Shown piece after piece: positions 60,701 to 64,000 of a DNA stretch of 64,000 nt. The DNA lies in assembly GCA_038496445.1 (NCBI GenBank), contig JALMLS010000093.1, forward strand, positions 62,001 to 126,000, in the 5' to 3' direction. This DNA comes from Trichosphaerium sp. ATCC 40318 (lineage: Eukaryota > Discosea > Flabellinia > Trichosidae). The stretch's first letter is position 1. Each line of letters starts with the position of its first letter. The notes under the pieces were generated by a model. The model was not told the origin of the DNA and ran no database searches. It was given only the letters and a program-made list of their open reading frames with translations. A program made the translations under genes and the position numbers.

Positions 60701-61417
60701 GGCCCAACTTGCAAATGTGGTTTGGCCTAAAAAGAAGATGCAATCAATTTACCTTCTTTCTGTCGCTAGTACTGCTTAGTGCACGTATTGCATTGCTCAT
60801 AGTGTCTATTGACACTTCCACTTTGCTAGCAGCGTCATGTATCTCTGCCTTTATATCTGGGAATGCTTTGTAGTTGTTGTCTGCGAGACTCCGCGCAATT
60901 TTGACGAGTGTGGCTAGGAAGGTCATTTGTCAGGAAGTGTACAAAACGGCAAAAAAAAAAACTAACCGGCGGTTTTAAGCACAACCTGAGCGGCTTGTGG
61001 TAGTTGTGGTGGTACTGGGGCATTTTGTTCTTGAAGAACAACAACCATGAGTACCAGTTGTGATATGCCATCGGAAAGGTCATCGATGATCTTTTGAACT
61101 ACGAGAGGAGTAAATTGAGAGCCTCGGGAAAGAAAAGTTGTTTTTGTTCGCTAAACGGCCACAATACAGCGGCAATTAACGCAACGATACTCATCATAAC
61201 AGTCATGTGTACAGTTGCAGAAATACAGCACAGCTGACAGATGAACTTCGATGATATCGACGCTAGCGTTGTAACCGTAATTTTTTGCATAAAAAAGGGT
61301 GTCCAGTGCAACACAAACACTCATGGCGTTATTGACGTATAATTGGAGAGGGACGTTACGCCAACAAAAAAAATTGCTTGGATAGCTGCGCGTACCTATT
61401 TGTGCGACGCTAGACAT
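54707..61417 (-). CDS. Vinculin-family protein with expanded central repeats
   Basis: An actin-linking adaptor by homology. The start MSSVAQI (61417) splices into QKIIDDLSDGISQLVLMVVV and PVPPQLPQAAQVVLKTAGTL, then GWEGLVEACRIMSGKTIKLL and YGAELKRLFATAEQLLEGFD, closely following the vinculin head. The tail reads MIVAARAVAAQINKLMKYLK, KYAHRLRNLSTQLKILVSVK, matching vinculin's tail STQLKILSTVKA. In between lie many alanine/aspartate-rich helical units of about 100-130 residues, each with a DPN-type turn (RDPNNPYKRDKLANNAAEVK, LDDPNNEGKLDKVDDLGRQL, LKNPNDDDKKKKVAEDADRM). I estimate about 1,800 aa, against about 1,070 in animal vinculin. Around 20 short introns, mostly with GTACGT or GTACC donors. 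Confidence 0.85.
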
Positions 61418-61955
61418 TCTTCTTCACACGTGAATCGTTGCTTAGGTTGTCTGCACTTGTTCCTTTTGGGTTTTTTAGTTCAAGCAAAGTCTCAAGACCA
61501 ACACAAACAATAGAAACGCTACACGTTAACGGTGAAATTGCAGTGTCATACTGTAAGAACAACAGTTGGGTAATGTCGCTATCAGCTCCTAGCGCCGTTT
61601 TTCCTAGCGCTACTAAAGGCCGTTAGTTGAAGCGTTTAGTGAGACGCAACTCTTTGACGTGAGCAGCGGAATAAAGAAAAAAAAAGCTAAAACTAGTTTA
61701 TGTTCGTTTTGCCGTTCTCAAGCTTCTACCCCACGGTTATTTTTTGTACACCCACAATACATAAGGCGCATTCGGCTTGTCGGGTTGTCACGCACGTGTC
61801 ACATTGTACAAAAAAAATATCTCTAAAACAAGTCGGTCTGCTGAACTCCATGATTGCGCGTTGCCAAGTGCTAAGCGGAGTGTGATTGAATTCAATTGTG
61901 CTTTTTATTCAAATTTCAGTTATCAAGGAGGCATTGCTAAAAGGAAGACAGCAAT
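61418..61955. promoter_or_regulatory. Divergent intergenic region (vinculin / coiled-coil gene)
   Basis: About 540 bp containing both promoters. CACGTG copies occur near 61426 and 61793. An open stretch on the plus strand near 61500-61626 (ETLHVNGEIAVSYCKNNSWV) might be an exon, but it has no proper start codon and was not called. Confidence 0.35.
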
Positions 61956-62321
61956 ATGTCTTCTGCTCGGTTCAATACGATGAAAAATGTTACACCGCCC
62001 AAGCCGCCACGGCTAGGGGCTAAAATTTCCTCCAAGGACTGGGAAGCTTTATGCGAGATAAAAGCCAAGATTGTTAGACTCAGGACCACACGTGATAGGT
62101 TCAGATCGTTGCTAGAACAACGTAGAAAGATCTTAGATACCAAAGTACAAAACAGACAAAAAGTAAATGAGCGCATAGAAGAGGAGACAGGCAATTTTAT
62201 TGATATTATTCAAAAAGAAATGAAGAGCAGTGAAATCAACACACCGCCACCAAAGCACACGCGTGGAGGCAGGCGGAATCTTTCATTTAGGAAGAATCAT
62301 CATAGCCTAATAATAAGGTAA
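61956..62321 (+). CDS. Coiled-coil protein (121 aa)
   Basis: A single-exon ORF starting MSSARFNTMKNVTPPKPPRL at 61956. A proline-rich start is followed by a long charged helix with heptad-like hydrophobic spacing (WEALCEIKAKIVRLRTTRDR, FRSLLEQRRKILDTKVQNRQ, IEEETGNFIDIIQKEMKS) and a basic end (KHTRGGRRNLSFRKNHH). It may splice at GTAAAAAG after the last codons shown. Family not recognised; probably forms a coiled coil. Confidence 0.6.
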   Translation: MSSARFNTMKNVTPPKPPRLGAKISSKDWEALCEIKAKIVRLRTTRDRFRSLLEQRRKILDTKVQNRQKVNERIEEETGNFIDIIQKEMKSSEINTPPPKHTRGGRRNLSFRKNHHSLIIR

Positions 62322-62658
62322 AAAGGTAACATTAGATTTTTTTAGTTTTCTGTTAAAGTTTGTTTTTTTTTGCTCCTCCTTGTTTTTCATTATTTTTTTT
62401 TCCCCTCTGGACTGCATTTTATTGCAACCAACGCGTGTACGAGCATACTCGTGCATTATATGACCCGTTAAGAGGTCATTTTACTGGTTGCGCCAGAATA
62501 CTCGTTGTAAACAACGAAAACCAACTCTAATAATCCAGTTTCAACGTGTACTACTTTTTTTTGAATTCTTTTGGTGATTATAGCCATCGGAGGTCTCTTC
62601 ACACTAGATCAGCGCCTTACCGCTCCAATACAATTTAACGACCTTTAGCAAGCACGAC
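62322..62658. other. Intergenic region
   Basis: About 340 bp of T-rich then mixed sequence between two plus-strand genes. No gene or element recognised. Confidence 0.35.
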
Positions 62659-64000
62659 ATGGAAGAGTTTAATAAAAAGCATTTTAAAAATAGAGGGAAG
62701 GATGCGAAAAGTGACTCAAAAGATTCTGATGGTGGTAGTGATGCGGTAAATAACTCTTCAAGGTAATTGCAATTGTGGGTTTGGTAGTTTTTGCGCCTAA
62801 TCATTAATAGGCGCGGTAAGTTTACCTTCTCCATTGGCTCTACAGTGCCAGTGCGTAGTTCAACGGAAAGAGAGTTCACAGTACGAGTAGATTACACACC
62901 GAAATTCTAATTGGGATCTAGTCATACTTGGTTACCGTATCTTACCCCAACATGCAAACCAAGACAATTCTACGTCGTTTCCGCCAGTTTGTAACGCTTC
63001 ACAATGCGGTAAGACCATTTTTGTGCAATGTTTTACCTCTGTTTTTGGTTGCTTGTCACGTAAGAATTATTCTAATTTTGCTTTAATTAGGTGTCAAAAC
63101 GATTTCCTGATTTGAATTTGCCACACTTTCCTAAGAAACGGTTAATGGGTAACCTTAGCAATACGTTGGTTGAAAAGCGTCGCCAAAAACTAGAAGTGTA
63201 CCTTCACTTTGTATCAAGTTTGGCAGGTATTGAAGACTTTTTGGCGTTTCAAACGTTTTTGGGCGGTGATTTACGTCAGCGTGGCATTAAAAAAAAGAAA
63301 AGGAAGCACATGTTTTCTATGGGAAGTACTCAAGATAGTAGTGATTCAGATTTTTCTGATGATGATGGTACACTCTTTGTTTTCATCCGGCATTTGAAAT
63401 TAAATTATTTACTTTTTGTGGTTTTTTTTTTTTTTTCAAATAAGAATTAAACCTTGTTTTTGTAGATTATTTAACGCCTGAGGAGCGTGAGAAGGTGTTG
63501 AATAAAGAAAAGAGAATTCTAAAGGTTGAAGGGTATTTGAGACTTTTGGATAGCTCAATTGAGAAGCTTAAAGCGATAGAACGTAAGTTTGGAGTAGTTC
63601 GTTGTTAATTCATTAATTTTTGTGCTTGTAGGTTGCTTTCAACAAGTTCAAGAAAAGGAAGATTTTATCCCATTGTCCGAGTACTCCAAACTAGTTGTAC
63701 AAATAGGTCGTCACCTGGAGAACCGCGACCCAGAGCCTGATTTGGTAGCAAAAGACATGACACAAGAACAGGCGGCCAAGATTAAAAACCCAAGAATTCG
63801 CAGTATTCGCATGAAAATGACGCCTGCAATCGCAGAGATTATTTCCAAGTTGTCTATGCTTAAAGGAGAGCTGTTGAATATTGATATGCCGGATGACGTG
63901 GTTCAGGACTTGATGGAACTTGTCAAGCGCACAGACGAAATTGTGAATTCTGTCAGTTTGGTTGTGCCCGTTGTAGGCTATAAGATTGAATCAGGCACCG
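62659..64000 (+). CDS. PX-domain protein, sorting nexin-like (partial)
   Basis: Starts MEEFNKKHFKNRGKDAKSDS at 62659 with an acidic, serine-rich lead. The PX domain spans four exons: GKFTFSIGSTVPVRSSTERE, a GTACGAG intron, then SYLVTVSYPNMQTKTILRRF and RQFVTLHNAVSKRFPDLNLP. The phosphoinositide pocket RRFRQF and the PHFPKKRLMGNLSNTLVEKR segment are both present, ending at YLHFVSSLAGIEDFLAFQTF. A basic and serine/aspartate-rich linker (KKKKRKHMFSMG, SSDSDFSDDDG) leads to helices that could form a BAR-type domain (VEGYLRLLDSSIEKLKAIE, VVQIGRHLENRDPE, EIISKLSMLKGELLNI). The 3' end is outside the window. Endosomal membrane binding is expected. Confidence 0.85.

Noticed and set aside
1-64000. CRISPR arrays, insertion sequences, prokaryotic operons or integrated viruses
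   Set aside because: No direct repeat-spacer arrays, transposase or capsid-like genes were seen; spliceosomal introns throughout show a nuclear eukaryotic sequence. MORN-variant repeats alone are not evidence of a virus.

Overview
This is a nuclear genome fragment from a compact, AT-rich, intron-rich eukaryote. Nearly every gene is cut by short introns, mostly about 35-75 nt. They usually begin GTAC(G/T) rather than GTAAG, end in AG after a T-rich stretch, and often carry a CTAAC or TACTAAC-like branch site. Genes are tightly packed on both strands, sometimes with only tens of bases between start or stop codons. The gene set combines vinculin, filamin repeats, a fungal-type Zn2Cys6 factor, seipin, an SLC27-type acyl-CoA synthetase and MORN-variant repeats. 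That suggests an amoeboid protist or an early-diverging relative of fungi or animals; I cannot name the lineage from sequence alone. I read the gene models by eye, joining exons by frame, splice sites and family resemblance. Small exons and exact starts may be wrong.

Left part (1-15.7 kb): a GPATCH11-type G-patch protein (minus, runs off the edge), a von Willebrand A-domain protein, a secreted cysteine-rich protein, an unresolved cysteine-rich locus, a FES1/HspBP1-type Hsp70 nucleotide exchange factor, a small plus-strand ORF, an SLC27/FATP-type acyl-CoA synthetase and a small two-exon protein. A 3-kb gene-poor stretch follows (12.5-15.7 kb), with one weak candidate gene and decayed pieces of a MORN-variant family.

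Middle (15.7-41 kb): two paralogous DWY/YP-W repeat genes lie head to head. Next come SF3B1 (the U2 snRNP branch-site factor), a three-repeat filamin-type protein, a Zn2Cys6 transcription factor, seipin, a VPS39/TGFBRAP1-like tether, a roughly 60-residue three-exon protein, a secreted beta-propeller protein, a four-span membrane protein, a small basic AT-hook-like protein and an intact intronless MORN-variant protein.

Right part (41-64 kb): an unresolved plus-strand gene, Sly1/SCFD1, an unidentified minus-strand gene, a dihydroorotase and a small minus-strand gene. The latter starts 8 bp from a plus-strand gene that appears to fuse a T4 Rnl1-type RNA ligase to a non-canonical poly(A)/poly(U) polymerase. 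The window ends with a large vinculin-family gene with expanded central repeats, a coiled-coil protein and a PX-domain (sorting nexin-like) gene that runs off the edge.

The most interesting item is the RNA ligase-nucleotidyltransferase fusion (51110-54632). It puts an RNA end-joining enzyme and a 3' tailing enzyme in one polypeptide, with no kinase/phosphatase domain. Genome-wide features worth attention are the GTAC 5' splice sites and a strong excess of the palindrome CACGTG (about 70 copies by eye).
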